Origin: Paenibacillus sp. NAIST15-1
GTDB taxonomy: Bacteria; Bacillota; Bacilli; Paenibacillales; Paenibacillaceae
DNA: 41,738 nucleotides
Assembly (NCBI RefSeq): GCF_001894745.1
Contig: NZ_BBYF01000028.1
Location: forward strand, 1-41,738
Direction of reading: 5' to 3'
Every line of letters starts with the position of its first letter. Position 1 is the stretch's first letter. Below, piece after piece: positions 1 through 9,536 of the stretch. A program made the translations under genes and the position numbers. The notes under the pieces were generated by a model. It was not told where the DNA came from. It worked only from the letters and a program-made list of their open reading frames with translations, and did no database searches.

Positions 1-1
1 G

Positions 2-3000
2 TGCGCATATTATGTGGCCGACGGCGACCTGGAAGCCGGTGAAGTAAGAACGTATTTGGCGGAGCGGCTGCCCTCCTACATGGTGCCGGCATACTTGGTG
101 GCACTGGAAGCAATGCCGTTGACGCCGAATGGGAAGCTGAACCGCAAGGCGCTCCCGGCGCCGGAGGAGAATGTAGAGCGCGAGGCGTATGTCGCTCCGC
201 GAAATGAGCTCGAGCGGCAGTTGGCAGCCGTCTGGCAGGAGGTGCTCGGACTCGAACGAATCGGCATCGACGAGCGCTATCAGGACATCGGTGGTGATTC
301 GATCAAATCGATTCGCATCCTCTCCACGATCAGAAAGATTTGTCAGACAAACCTGCAACTGTTGGAGTTTTATCAGCACTCTACAATTAGGGAATTAGCC
401 GGTTTCCTGGATCGTCGGAAGTACGAGCAGGAGAACGGTAGGATTGTGGCTGCGAAAGTAAAGCTGGAGAACTGGCAGCTGGGACTGCTGTCGTCGGCCG
501 CCGGCACTTCCTTGCATAACGAGGAAATTGAAGATTTCTTTCCGCTCAGCGATATCCAGCAAGGCATGATCTACCATTCCGTCAGCCAACCGCACGATCA
601 GCTGTATCATGAGCAGTTCGTGTATGAATTTCAAGATACGGCTTTCTCGGAACGGATATTCGAACAAGCGATGGAGCACATGATTCGCAAGCATGCCATT
701 TTGCGAACGACGTTCAATCTGAACGATTTCCCGGCGCCGGTGCAGCTGGTGCACCGTTCGGTTCCTATGAACCTGGAAGTGATCGCGCTCGATCATCTTA
801 CGAGGGAAGAGCAAACGGCTTACTTGAAAGCGTTCTTGGAGCAAGACCGACAAAAGCCCTTTTTCCGGGGGACACAATCTTCAAATCCGATGTGGCGGCT
901 GCGAATATTCCGGCTGGACGAGCGCAACTTCTGCTTAGCGTGGCTTTACCATCATGCGATCATGGACGGGTGGAGCAATGCTTCGTTCATTACCGAACTG
1001 ACACGGGTGTACTTCGGATTAAAGCGGGGCATCACGGCGTTAGAGCCGCTTCGTCATAGTTATAAAGATCTGTTGATCGAACAATGGAGCATCCAGGATG
1101 ATCCCGGAGTGAATGCATATTGGCAGGAGGAGCTGAAGGATTACCGCCGATTCGAGCCGATGTTCGCCCCGGAGGAGAACCAGCCGGAGCCTTTTATCCG
1201 TAAGGAGTTTGTTTTGGATGGCGAGTTGGAGAAATCGTTGCTTGTGCATTCAGCGAAGTTGAACCGGGTGTCCGTAAAAACCATGCTCTTTACTGCCTAT
1301 GTGTGCATGATGAACACATACGATGCTGAGAACGATTTTGTCGTCGGGCTCGTCGAGAACAATCGTCCGCTTGTGGAGGACGGAGAGAAGATTCTGGGCT
1401 GCTTTCTGAACTCCATTCCCGTGCGTATTCGGATGAACGAATTGATCAATTGGCGGGATCTGCTCCTTGCAATGGATAAGAAGCTGGCGAAGGTGCAGCA
1501 GTTCGGACGGCTTTCACTGGCCCGTATTCAGCAGGCCGTCGGCGAGAGTGCCGTCTATGGAAACAAGTTGTTCGATAATATTTTTAACTATGTGGATTTG
1601 CACGTTTATGAAGGCGTTTCTCGGGAACAGCGCAGCCATCGGTCGCTGGGCGATATCGGCAACTACGAGCGGACGAATGCGCTATTCCAATTTGATTGCT
1701 TTATGGAAGATGAACGTCTGCATATCGTGGTCGCTCATGTGACGGGTGTATATCCGAAAGCGGATGTGGCGCGCATGATTTCGATCTACGAACGGATTTT
1801 GAAGCAAATGCTCCACCGGCCGGAAGCGATAGTCAGCAAGACGTCGCTCCTTGACCCCGAACAGCTTCGCCTATTACAGGAGAGAGCAAAGGAAGGGGCG
1901 TTGCTCCTGCCGGAGGAGAAAACGATTGGTGGGCTGGTTGAAGAGCAAGCGAAGCGGACACCGCAGCGAACGGCGCTTATCGGTCGCTCGGGAAGGCTAA
2001 CCTATGCCGAACTTAACCGGCGGGCCGATCGGCTTGCCAGACAGCTTGCCGATCGAGGCGTCAGGGCAGGACATATTGTCGGTCTGATGGCCGAGCGTTC
2101 GCCCGGAATGATCGTCGGGCTGTTGGCGATCTTGAAGGCTGGGGCCGCATACTTGCCGATTGATCCGGATTATCCGGATGAACGAATCCTGCATATGTTG
2201 GCTGACAGCGGAACGTCCTTGCTGCTGACGCAAAAGCAGTATAGCGGGCGAACGACGTTTAGTGGCGAAATGATCAATCTGGCCGATGAGGAGCTTTACC
2301 GAGAAAAGGCTGAAGGCGACAGTGCGCGGCCTCCTGTTCGAATGGACGATCTTGCTTATTGCATTTACACGTCCGGTTCTACAGGACTTCCGAAGGGAGT
2401 ACTGATTGAACACCGCGCGGTAGTTAATTTACTGGCAGGCATCACGGAACTAATCGATTTTCAGGCGGACAAGACCATTTTGTCTGTTACGACCATATCA
2501 TTTGATATTTTTGTATTGGAGACGCTGGTGCCGCTGATGAAGGGCATGTGCGTAGTGCTGGCGGACGCGGAGGAGCAGTTGGATCCGGCTGCTCTCGGAC
2601 GATTGATGCTTCATCACGGTGTACACATGCTGCAAACTACGCCTTCGCGATTGCGCCTGCTTCTGGACGACGATACAGCTGTCGAAGGATTGGCGAAGCT
2701 GACGGATGTCATGATAGGCGGAGAGGCGTTCGGCATGGATCTGGTTCAAAAGCTTCGCGAGTGCTCGCATACTCGAATTTACAACATGTACGGGCCGACG
2801 GAAACAACCGTATGGTCAATGGTGGCTGATCTTACGGAAACTAAGGATGTAACACTCGGGCAGCCAATCGCCAATACGGAAATCTTACTTCTGGATCAAA
2901 ACGACCAGCTACAGCCTTTCGGAACGGCGGGCGAACTGTGTATAGCCGGAACGGGGTTGGCGCGTGGCTATCACAACCGTACGGATTTAACGCAGGCCAA

Positions 3001-4270
3001 GTTTGTCACTCACCCGCTTGACCCGGGACAGAGGATTTACAAGACGGGCGATCTTGCACGGTGGCAAGCGGATGGGCGGATGACGTATATCGGACGCCGG
3101 GATCACCAAGTGAAGATACGGGGATATCGGGTGGAGATCTCCGAAATTGAGCAGGCTTTGGCAGGCTATCACGGCATCGCAACCCCGCTGGTTGCGGCCC
3201 GCGAGCGGGACGACGGAGAAGTTTATCTCGTCGGTTACTATTTGGCGGACAACGAATTGCCGATCGCGTCTTTACGCGAGCATTTGGCCGATCGGCTGCC
3301 CCCTTATATGATTCCGGGTGCATTCGTGCGTTTGGGACGCTATCCGCTGCTGCCTAACGGCAAGATCAACCATGCGGCGTTACCGGAACCGACCTTAACC
3401 AGAAAGGCCTTGGTTGCGGAATTCCGAAAAGCGTCCAATGATACGGAACAGCGGCTGGCGGATTTGTGGCAGGAGATCGTTGGGCTGGAGACAATCGGCA
3501 TGGATGACAACTTTTTTGAAGTCGGAGGTAGCTCCATCTCGCTAGTGCAATTTCACTCAAAGCTTGAAAAGATTTACCCGAATCGAATTGGCGTTACAGA
3601 ACTGTTCTCTTATCCAACGCTCGGCAAGCTTGCTGCCAGAGTAGAGCGAACCGCTCAAAAGAGGCAGATTGCAGTCGATACGCTGAAGCTGCCGGGCAGC
3701 TTCCTGAATCGGAGTGGCGGGGAGAACGGGGATTCGCTGCGGTTTCATCTGAGCTCGCTATATCAGCTTCACGGATTGGCTCGGCAGTATGGCGTAGAGC
3801 CGGATGATATATTGCTGACGGCGGGTCTTTACTTGTTTTCAGAGATTACGGAACTATCGGCGATCACTGTACAAGCGATGGCGCGTAAAGAGAACGAGTT
3901 AATTCCCCTCACGTTGGACATGCGGGAGATCAGCGACTTTCCGCAACTTTTTCAAAGAGTTAATCGGATGCGGACTGAGGCAGCAGACGCCTACGGTTTG
4001 GAGGACATCCGTCCTCTTGCTATAAGGGGAGCGGTTGGCGAGATCGCTCCTTTGTTTTATAAACACGAACTGGATACGTCTCGTGAGCGCTTGAGCGATT
4101 TGTTCGGCTTTACACTTGGATATTCAGTCGAAGCGGACAAGATCGTGTTCACATGTGATTATGACAGCGGCGCAATTCGTCAAAAGTCAATGGAAGAATG
4201 GGCTGCCGGCTATGCGAGACTGCTCCGTGTTCTTACGGATCAATTTTTGAAGGAGGCTACGCAACAATGA
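2..4270 (+). CDS. NRPS, 5'-truncated: [A]-PCP-C-A-PCP-dC
   Basis: Multimodular peptide synthetase whose reading frame is open at the window's left edge; numbering here counts from base 2 (1422 residues visible). Residues 1-60 are the end of an adenylation domain (A10-like PNGKLNRKALP). A PCP follows with its phosphopantetheine Ser at residue 100 (GGDS), then a complete condensation domain (about 180-610) with catalytic HHAIMDG at 317-323. A full adenylation domain (about 640-1130) has A3 YTSGSTGLPKG, A7 TGDLARW and A10 PNGKINHAALP. Its pocket reads D-I-L-Q-M-G-M-V-W, very close to the known glycine code DILQLGLIW, so glycine is the likely substrate (inference from the code). A second PCP (Ser1178, GGSS) precedes a roughly 195-residue tail resembling only the C-terminal lobe of a condensation domain. 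The stop codon overlaps the AT start by four bases. The true N-terminus lies outside the window. Confidence 0.95.
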   Translation, partial: CAYYVADGDLEAGEVRTYLAERLPSYMVPAYLVALEAMPLTPNGKLNRKALPAPEENVEREAYVAPRNELERQLAAVWQEVLGLERIGIDERYQDIGGDSIKSIRILSTIRKICQTNLQLLEFYQHSTIRELAGFLDRRKYEQENGRIVAAKVKLENWQLGLLSSAAGTSLHNEEIEDFFPLSDIQQGMIYHSVSQPHDQLYHEQFVYEFQDTAFSERIFEQAMEHMIRKHAILRTTFNLNDFPAPVQLVHRSVPMNLEVIALDHLTREEQTAYLKAFLEQDRQKPFFRGTQSSNPMWRLRIFRLDERNFCLAWLYHHAIMDGWSNASFITELTRVYFGLKRGITALEPLRHSYKDLLIEQWSIQDDPGVNAYWQEELKDYRRFEPMFAPEENQPEPFIRKEFVLDGELEKSLLVHSAKLNRVSVKTMLFTAYVCMMNTYDAENDFVVGLVENNRPLVEDGEKILGCFLNSIPVRIRMNELINWRDLLLAMDKKLAKVQQFGRLSLARIQQAVGESAVYGNKLFDNIFNYVDLHVYEGVSREQRSHRSLGDIGNYERTNALFQFDCFMEDERLHIVVAHVTGVYPKADVARMISIYERILKQMLHRPEAIVSKTSLLDPEQLRLLQERAKEGALLLPEEKTIGGLVEEQAKRTPQRTALIGRSGRLTYAELNRRADRLARQLADRGVRAGHIVGLMAERSPGMIVGLLAILKAGAAYLPIDPDYPDERILHMLADSGTSLLLTQKQYSGRTTFSGEMINLADEELYREKAEGDSARPPVRMDDLAYCIYTSGSTGLPKGVLIEHRAVVNLLAGITELIDFQADKTILSVTTISFDIFVLETLVPLMKGMCVVLADAEEQLDPAALGRLMLHHGVHMLQTTPSRLRLLLDDDTAVEGLAKLTDVMIGGEAFGMDLVQKLRECSHTRIYNMYGPTETTVWSMVADLTETKDVTLGQPIANTEILLLDQNDQLQPFGTAGELCIAGTGLARGYHNRTDLTQAKFVTHPLDPGQRIYKTGDLARWQADGRMTYIGRRDHQVKIRGYRVEISEIEQALAGYHGIATPLVAARERDDGEVYLVGYYLADNELPIASLREHLADRLPPYMIPGAFVRLGRYPLLPNGKINHAALPEPTLTRKALVAEFRKASNDTEQRLADLWQEIVGLETIGMDDNFFEVGGSSISLVQFHSKLEKIYPNRIGVTELFSYPTLGKLAARVERTAQKRQIAVDTLKLPGSFLNRSGGENGDSLRFHLSSLYQLHGLARQYGVEPDDILLTAGLYLFSEITELSAITVQAMARKENELIPLTLDMREISDFPQLFQRVNRMRTEAADAYGLEDIRPLAIRGAVGEIAPLFYKHELDTSRERLSDLFGFTLGYSVEADKIVFTCDYDSGAIRQKSMEEWAAGYARLLRVLTDQFLKEATQQ
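3681..4267 (+). other. C-terminal half-condensation domain (dC-1)
   Basis: About 195 residues after the last PCP of the first NRPS. The region has the pattern of a condensation domain's second lobe: a VEPDDILLTAGLYLF helix like the usual floor helix, a DFPQLFQRVNRM segment, and a final helix after VFTCDYDSG. There is no N-terminal lobe and no HHxxxDG. It aligns over its length with the tail of the NRPS at 25990-29742 (shared LxxPG, an SE-x-T stretch, DF-x-x-LF-x-x-V-x-R, and an FT-x-x-Y close). It therefore cannot condense by itself. Both copies sit where an NRPS protein precedes a PKS protein, which suggests a docking or gating role (inference). Confidence 0.7.
4250..4256 (+). promoter_or_regulatory. 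Ribosome binding site deciding the AT start
   Basis: AAGGAGG lies 10 bases before ATG 4267. A longer in-frame start at 4198 has no comparable site and would add 23 residues ahead of the conserved FPGQGSQ motif that normally opens this family, so 4267 is preferred. The ATG overlaps the preceding TGA (ATGA), indicating translational coupling. Confidence 0.8.
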
Positions 4271-5535
4271 GAAGAACAGCGCTAGTGTTCCCGGGACAAG
4301 GCTCGCAGTACACAGGAATGGGAAAGGAATTGTACGAGCAGTATCCGATTGCCAAAAAAACGTTTGAAGAGGCTGACCAAGCCCTTGGCTTCGATTTGAC
4401 CTCACTGTGCTTCGAAGGTCCGGCAGATCAGTTGCAGCAGACGGAGTATACCCAGCCGGCGATTCTGACTTACAGCGTTGCGGCATACCGGGTTTTCATG
4501 CAGGAAGAAGGTATCCGGCCGCATTTTATGGCGGGCCATAGTCTTGGCGAGATTACCGCGCTGACCTGTTCGGGGGCGATTCCGTTCGCCGATGCCGTAC
4601 GGATTGTGAACAAGCGCGGACGGTTCATGCAGGAATCAGCCGCGATCGGCACAGGGGCGATGTCCGCCATTTCCAGAGTGAGCGCTATCGAGGTCGAACG
4701 GATCTGCCGAGAAGTGAGCACCGAGGAAGAGCTGGTTGCAGTTTCCAACTACAACTCGCCCACCCAGACGGTGATCTCGGGTCATGTCGGGGCAGTCGAA
4801 GCTGCGGAACGCAAATTGGCGGGAATTGGTGCCGACTTCATACGATTGAAGGTAAGCGCGCCGTTCCATTGTCCACTTATGAAGCCGGCGGCTTTCCAAC
4901 TTGAACAGGAATTATTGAAAATAGATTATGCCGAACCCCGGATTCCGATTATCGCCAACTACAATGCTGTGCCGTATGCTGGTGCGAACCGGATCGTTCA
5001 AGCTCTGACAATTCAGATGACCGAACCGATTCAATGGGATGCCACCATGCAATTTTTGAAGAACCAAAGCGTCAATGTCGTTGTGGAGTTGGGACCGGGT
5101 ACGGTACTTCGCAATTTGATGAAAAAGAGTTCCGGAGACATCTACAGTTATTCGTATGACAAAGAGGAGGATCGTTCGAGTCTGAGGAAACTGATGTTCT
5201 CCGAAGAGCTGGAATATCCTTGCTTCGTCTCCCGCTGCTTGGCCATTGCGGTTTGTACCCGCAACCGTAATTGGAATCAGGAGGAATACCAGACAGGGGT
5301 CATTGAGCCTTATCGCCGCATTCAAACGATGCTGGCCGAAGTTGAACAGAACGGTCATAAGCCGACGCTGGAACTAAAACAGGCGGCACTCAGTATGCTT
5401 CAATCGGTGTTTACAACTAAACAGACTCCAATGGAAGAACAGCAGGAGCGGTTCGCGCAGCTTTTCGAAGAAACAAATACTCGCGACTTGTTTCCCGATG
5501 CACCAGCGAATCCACTGACGTCCTTTGTAATTTAG
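4267..5535 (+). CDS. Discrete trans-acting malonyl-CoA acyltransferase
   Basis: Free-standing acyltransferase of 422 residues that should transfer malonyl from malonyl-CoA to the ACPs of the AT-less PKS modules in this cluster. It opens with FPGQGSQYTGMG. The catalytic Ser92 sits in GHSLGE and the catalytic His201 in SAPFHCPLM. Phe before that His fits malonyl rather than methylmalonyl selectivity (known of the family). It is the only AT in the window, and none of the five PKS modules has a cis-AT, so it must serve in trans. FabD-like ATs are about 310 residues; here roughly 110 extra C-terminal residues (about 310-422, containing CLAIAVCTRNRNW) match no fold I recognise. The start at 4267 overlaps the upstream stop and has a strong RBS. 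Confidence 0.93.
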   Translation: MRRTALVFPGQGSQYTGMGKELYEQYPIAKKTFEEADQALGFDLTSLCFEGPADQLQQTEYTQPAILTYSVAAYRVFMQEEGIRPHFMAGHSLGEITALTCSGAIPFADAVRIVNKRGRFMQESAAIGTGAMSAISRVSAIEVERICREVSTEEELVAVSNYNSPTQTVISGHVGAVEAAERKLAGIGADFIRLKVSAPFHCPLMKPAAFQLEQELLKIDYAEPRIPIIANYNAVPYAGANRIVQALTIQMTEPIQWDATMQFLKNQSVNVVVELGPGTVLRNLMKKSSGDIYSYSYDKEEDRSSLRKLMFSEELEYPCFVSRCLAIAVCTRNRNWNQEEYQTGVIEPYRRIQTMLAEVEQNGHKPTLELKQAALSMLQSVFTTKQTPMEEQQERFAQLFEETNTRDLFPDAPANPLTSFVI

Positions 5536-5537
5536 AC

Positions 5538-5548
5538 AGGAGGGTGAG
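5538..5548 (+). promoter_or_regulatory. Ribosome binding site for the GTG start at 5551
   Basis: AGGAGGGTGAG, with AGGAGG ending 7 bases before GTG 5551, supports this rare start codon over the internal ATG at 5578, which has no comparable site. Confidence 0.75.
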
Positions 5549-5550
5549 CA

Positions 5551-8500
5551 GTGGGGAATTTATTAGGTTTTTCGATCATGCAAAAGAGCACGGATGAGCC
5601 TGAAATGCAGATGGAGAGCTTGTCTAAGAAAAGCATTGCGGTCATCGGAATGGCTATCCGGTTTCCTCAGGCGGACAACCCGCAGACATTTTGGCGCAAT
5701 CTCGCGAACGGATCGGACGCGATCCGCGACTTTCCGCTTTCCAGAAGGAAGGATACCGATCCGTATTTGCAAGGGAAGGGACTACTGCATCAAGACTTTT
5801 CGTATGTCAAAGGGGCTTTTCTGGAAGAAGTCGACCGCTTCGATTACCGCTTCTTCGGACTTTCCCACAGGGAAGCATCTTTGATGGATCCCAGCCAGCG
5901 ATTGTTTTTGGAGACAGCCTGGCAAGCGATTGAGGATTCGGGGTATGGCGGCAATTGCCTCATCGGTACGAACACGGGAGTTTATCTCGGGTTCAGCAAC
6001 GACTTTGACACCGAAACAACGTACAAACGCTACATTGCCGACTTGGAGCCGGAATCAATGCCGCTTGCCGTAACCGGTAACATCAAGGCTATTATCGCCA
6101 GTCGTCTTTCTTATCTACTTGATTTGCGCGGTCCAAGCATGCTCGTGGATACGACCTGTTCATCCTCGCTCGTTGCCATCCACACGGCTTGTCAAGCGAT
6201 TCGCAACGGGGAATGCGATATGGCGCTGGCCGGAGGAATCGAACTGCATCTGTTGCCGCTCAAGGTTATGGACCGGGAGAAAATGGGTATCGAATCGTCA
6301 GACTATAAAACCAAATCGTTTGACGACAGCTCCGACGGCGCCGGCAATGGCGAGGGCGTGGCGGTTATCGTGCTGAAGCCGCTTGACCGCGCGGTTCGAG
6401 ACCGTGACCCGATATATGCAGTAATTAAAGGAAGCGCGGTGAATCAGGATGGCAGCTCGATAGGGTTGACCGCGCCGAATGCCGCCGCTCAGGAGCAGGT
6501 GATTTTGCGTGCTTGGAAAGAAGCGGGCATAGACCCGGCTCAACTTTCGTATGTGGAAGCGCACGGCTCGGGCACGCCGTTAGGCGATCCTATTGAGGTG
6601 GCCGGATTGACGAACGCCTTTGCGCACTTTACCGATAGAAAGCAGTTTTGCGGTGTCGGTTCGGTCAAAACGAACCTGGGTCACCTCGGAAACAGCGCGG
6701 GTATCGCTGGCTTCGTCAAATCGGTGCTTGCCTTGCAGCATAAGAAACTGCCGGCATCTCTGCATTTTCAAAGGCCGAACCGCAAAATCAATTTCAAAGG
6801 CTCGCCGCTTTATGTCGTGGACGAACTGACGGATTGGCCGGCGCAAGACGATTCGCCCCGGCGCTCCGGGATCAACTCGTTCGGGCTTAGCGGTACTAAC
6901 TGTCACATAGTATTGGAGGAAGCGCCGCTTGCAAGAAGCACTTCCGGGCGCTCTATTGCAAGTGGAGGCGTGTTGCCGCTTTCGGCCAAAAGCAGCTGGT
7001 CGCTCCAGCGTCTGGTCGAGAGCTATGACGAGCTTTTGTCGGAACCGAGGGAAATCGATCCGGCGGATCTTTGCTATACCGCCGCAATCGGACGCGGTCA
7101 TTACTCCCATCGTTTAGCTATCCTGTTTGACGGACTTGCTGATTTGAAAAAAACCGTCCGCAGGCTTGCAGAGCAAGGAGTAGAAGCGGCGGAACCCCCG
7201 CATGCCGTTTACGGTGTACAAAAGAGCACGACAGGTGGTTCGCATATAAACAAAGAATCGCTTGCCGAAGAGGAAGGGAAGCAGATTAGCCGCAAGGCGG
7301 ACGCTCTGCTCACAGAGCCTGGCAAGTTTGATTTGTCTGAGCTGGCAGGGCTGTATGTAGCGGGGGCGAATGTCCGGTGGCAACGCCTATATCCGCAAGG
7401 AAATCGTGTTCGGATACCGGTCTATCCTTTCGAGCCCATACGTTGCTGGCTGGATGTCCCGGCCTATCATGATTCCTATTATCATGCCATTGAATGGAAG
7501 CGTTTTAATGACAAGCAAGTTGATGAAACCGTGGCAAACGGAGCCGGCACCGTCCTGCTGCTAAAAGACAAGCACGGCCGCGCGGATCGTTTGCGTGAGA
7601 TGCTTGAGCGCAGTGGAACGCATGTGATTGAAGCGGCTATCGGAACCGAGTATAAAAGGCTCAGCGAGACCTCATATGTCTTGGGCCATAATCAAGCGAG
7701 CTATGACCGGCTGCTCGGAGAACTCTCGCAAGTTACGGTCACGCAGGTCGTCCATTTGGTGGCTTTGAGCGGCGGACAAGTTCTGGAAACGGTCGACGAA
7801 CTGGAAGAGGCTCAACGGCGAGGCGTCAACAGCTTGTTTTATTTAACAAAGGCGATTTTGCACAATAAATGGAAGCATCGCATTCATTTGCTGCTTCTCG
7901 GGCAAAACGTCCATGAGGTGACGAGGAACGAGGCGGTCTTGTATCCCGAGGCAGCCGCGTTAATGGGTCTGGGCAAAGTCGTGTCCCATGAGTACCCGCA
8001 CATCGTATGCCGCTGCCTGGACATCGACGGAGATACAAGCGACGAGCAAATTGTCGCCACATTCGGAAGAGACCAGCTTCCGTACACGCTTGCTAGCAGG
8101 GGGGGCCAGTTGTATGCCGAAACGCTGAAACCGTTCGATCCGCAGGCGTCTGGACAGCAACAGATCGTGCTCAAGAGCGGCGGTGTGTATTTGATTACGG
8201 GAGGATCGGGCGGGATGGCGCTCGAAATTGCCAAGTACTTGTCTGCGCAAGGTAATTTGAATATGGCTTTTCTCAGCCGTACCCCGTTCCCGAACCGTCA
8301 TTCATGGAAAAGGCTGCTGGCGGAGGGCACGACGAGAAAAATGCGCGAAAGCATTCTTTGCCTGCAAGAGATCGAAGAGAATGGCGCCAATGTTCGATTC
8401 TATGCCGTAGATGTTGCGAACGAGAGCAAAATGGCCGGTGTTATAGCCGATTTGAAAAAGGAGTTCGGACGAATTAATGGGATCGTGCATTGCGCGGGAG

Positions 8501-9444
8501 TGGCCGGCAACGGCTTCCTGGTGCGTAAGGAAGAGGCGGTGTTCGAAGAAGTATTGGCGCCGAAAATTCGGGGAACGTGGGTGCTTGACCGGCTCACGAA
8601 GGACGATCCGCCGGATTTTTTCGTGCTCTTCTCATCGATTTCCACCTTAATATCCGCCGTCGGGCAAGGGGACTACACGGCGGCCAACGCCTATCTCGAT
8701 GCATTTTCCCGCGCACGGACCAAACAAGGGCGGCGAACGTTAAGCTTGAATTGGGCGATGTGGAAAGAAACCGGTATGGCGCTCGATTACAACGTCCGCA
8801 ACGATTCCTGTTTTCGAGAGCTTCATACGAAAGAAGCGCTGCTGGCATTCGACGGCATTTTTCACACGGAAGCTTCCAATGTGATTATCGGAGAACTCAA
8901 GCATGAGGAAGTGCAGGAACTGCTGACCGGAGATACGTTCGGCTATCTCTCGCCGGAGCTTAGGGATCGTATCGTCAAACGTGCGCCGGCAAACACGGGT
9001 ATTCCGGCAACCGGAGAACGTCCGGTTCGTCCGGTTCAAGCGAACACGATAACCAACGTTACGCTGAAAGGCAAGGAAGAAGGAAGCTTCAGCGATATAG
9101 AGCAGAAACTGGCCTCCATATGGTCGAAACTGATGGGCATGGATTCGATCAGCATTCACGATAATTTCTATGACATAGGAGGCAACTCGATTTTGGCGAC
9201 GCATCTGCTGCGTGAGCTGGATGAGGCGTTTCCGAATCATTTCGATATTACAGACATTTTCTCCTATCCTACCATTTCTTTGATGGTCGAATATTTAGAT
9301 AGCCGGCTGAATGTCGCGAGCGACACGGAGCCACCAAACTCGTCCTTGGATGAGCTGTTGGATCAGTTGTCAGAGGGGAAACTTTCGATTGAAGAGGTGA
9401 ATGAACTTATGAAATCGGTAGGTGAAGACCAATGGAAAACGTAA
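5551..9444 (+). CDS. trans-AT PKS module: KS-KR-ACP
   Basis: Polyketide synthase of 1297 residues with one extension module producing a beta-hydroxy unit. The KS (about 25-455) has active-site Cys203 in TTCSSS, a His in EAHGSGTPLGDP and a His in TNLGHLGNSAG. A flanking region without AT follows (about 460-640, ending in the post-AT-like VYPFEPIRCWL). The KR (about 870-1135) has the nucleotide-binding loop ITGGSGGMAL, slightly off the usual GGxGxLG, and catalytic Tyr in GDYTAANAYLD. The ACP carries Ser1213 (GGNS). The last 35 residues form an amphipathic docking segment. No DH, ER or MT motifs are present. Its N-terminus lacks the helical docking segment found on the other PKS-starting proteins at 9432, 17449 and 33556, in line with receiving the chain from the NRPS ending at 4270. 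It overlaps the next gene by 13 bases. Confidence 0.95.
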   Translation: MGNLLGFSIMQKSTDEPEMQMESLSKKSIAVIGMAIRFPQADNPQTFWRNLANGSDAIRDFPLSRRKDTDPYLQGKGLLHQDFSYVKGAFLEEVDRFDYRFFGLSHREASLMDPSQRLFLETAWQAIEDSGYGGNCLIGTNTGVYLGFSNDFDTETTYKRYIADLEPESMPLAVTGNIKAIIASRLSYLLDLRGPSMLVDTTCSSSLVAIHTACQAIRNGECDMALAGGIELHLLPLKVMDREKMGIESSDYKTKSFDDSSDGAGNGEGVAVIVLKPLDRAVRDRDPIYAVIKGSAVNQDGSSIGLTAPNAAAQEQVILRAWKEAGIDPAQLSYVEAHGSGTPLGDPIEVAGLTNAFAHFTDRKQFCGVGSVKTNLGHLGNSAGIAGFVKSVLALQHKKLPASLHFQRPNRKINFKGSPLYVVDELTDWPAQDDSPRRSGINSFGLSGTNCHIVLEEAPLARSTSGRSIASGGVLPLSAKSSWSLQRLVESYDELLSEPREIDPADLCYTAAIGRGHYSHRLAILFDGLADLKKTVRRLAEQGVEAAEPPHAVYGVQKSTTGGSHINKESLAEEEGKQISRKADALLTEPGKFDLSELAGLYVAGANVRWQRLYPQGNRVRIPVYPFEPIRCWLDVPAYHDSYYHAIEWKRFNDKQVDETVANGAGTVLLLKDKHGRADRLREMLERSGTHVIEAAIGTEYKRLSETSYVLGHNQASYDRLLGELSQVTVTQVVHLVALSGGQVLETVDELEEAQRRGVNSLFYLTKAILHNKWKHRIHLLLLGQNVHEVTRNEAVLYPEAAALMGLGKVVSHEYPHIVCRCLDIDGDTSDEQIVATFGRDQLPYTLASRGGQLYAETLKPFDPQASGQQQIVLKSGGVYLITGGSGGMALEIAKYLSAQGNLNMAFLSRTPFPNRHSWKRLLAEGTTRKMRESILCLQEIEENGANVRFYAVDVANESKMAGVIADLKKEFGRINGIVHCAGVAGNGFLVRKEEAVFEEVLAPKIRGTWVLDRLTKDDPPDFFVLFSSISTLISAVGQGDYTAANAYLDAFSRARTKQGRRTLSLNWAMWKETGMALDYNVRNDSCFRELHTKEALLAFDGIFHTEASNVIIGELKHEEVQELLTGDTFGYLSPELRDRIVKRAPANTGIPATGERPVRPVQANTITNVTLKGKEEGSFSDIEQKLASIWSKLMGMDSISIHDNFYDIGGNSILATHLLRELDEAFPNHFDITDIFSYPTISLMVEYLDSRLNVASDTEPPNSSLDELLDQLSEGKLSIEEVNELMKSVGEDQWKT

Positions 9445-9536
9445 GAAACTATATTTTTAAGCAAGTTGCCGCAAACAAACTGCCGAAGGAGGAAGCCAAG
9501 GCCCTCCTCAAAGAGCTCTATCAATCGAATGCGGAC
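9341..9536 (+). other. Docking-helix pair joining 5551-9444 to 9432-17432
   Basis: The upstream protein ends with LLDQLSEGKLSIEEVNELMK and the downstream one begins with YIFKQVAANKLPKEEAKALL. Both are two short helices around a G/N-K-[hydrophobic] turn, like the paired C- and N-terminal docking segments that form four-helix bundles in trans-AT PKS subunits (known family; assignment by eye). The genes overlap, so the coding for the two halves is physically adjacent. Confidence 0.6.

Noticed and set aside
395..877. 160-codon minus-strand frame inside the first NRPS
   Set aside because: It is antisense to the PCP-C linker and C domain, with no motif or RBS.
4198..4266. Longer N-terminus of the acyltransferase starting at ATG 4198
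   Set aside because: The 23 extra residues lie inside the NRPS reading frame's end, show no family similarity, and the strong RBS points to 4267.
7460..8160. Possible DH, ER or methyltransferase between KS and KR of 5551-9444
   Set aside because: There is no HxxxGxxxxP, no SAM-binding loop and no ER nucleotide motif; the stretch fits the structural half of the KR.
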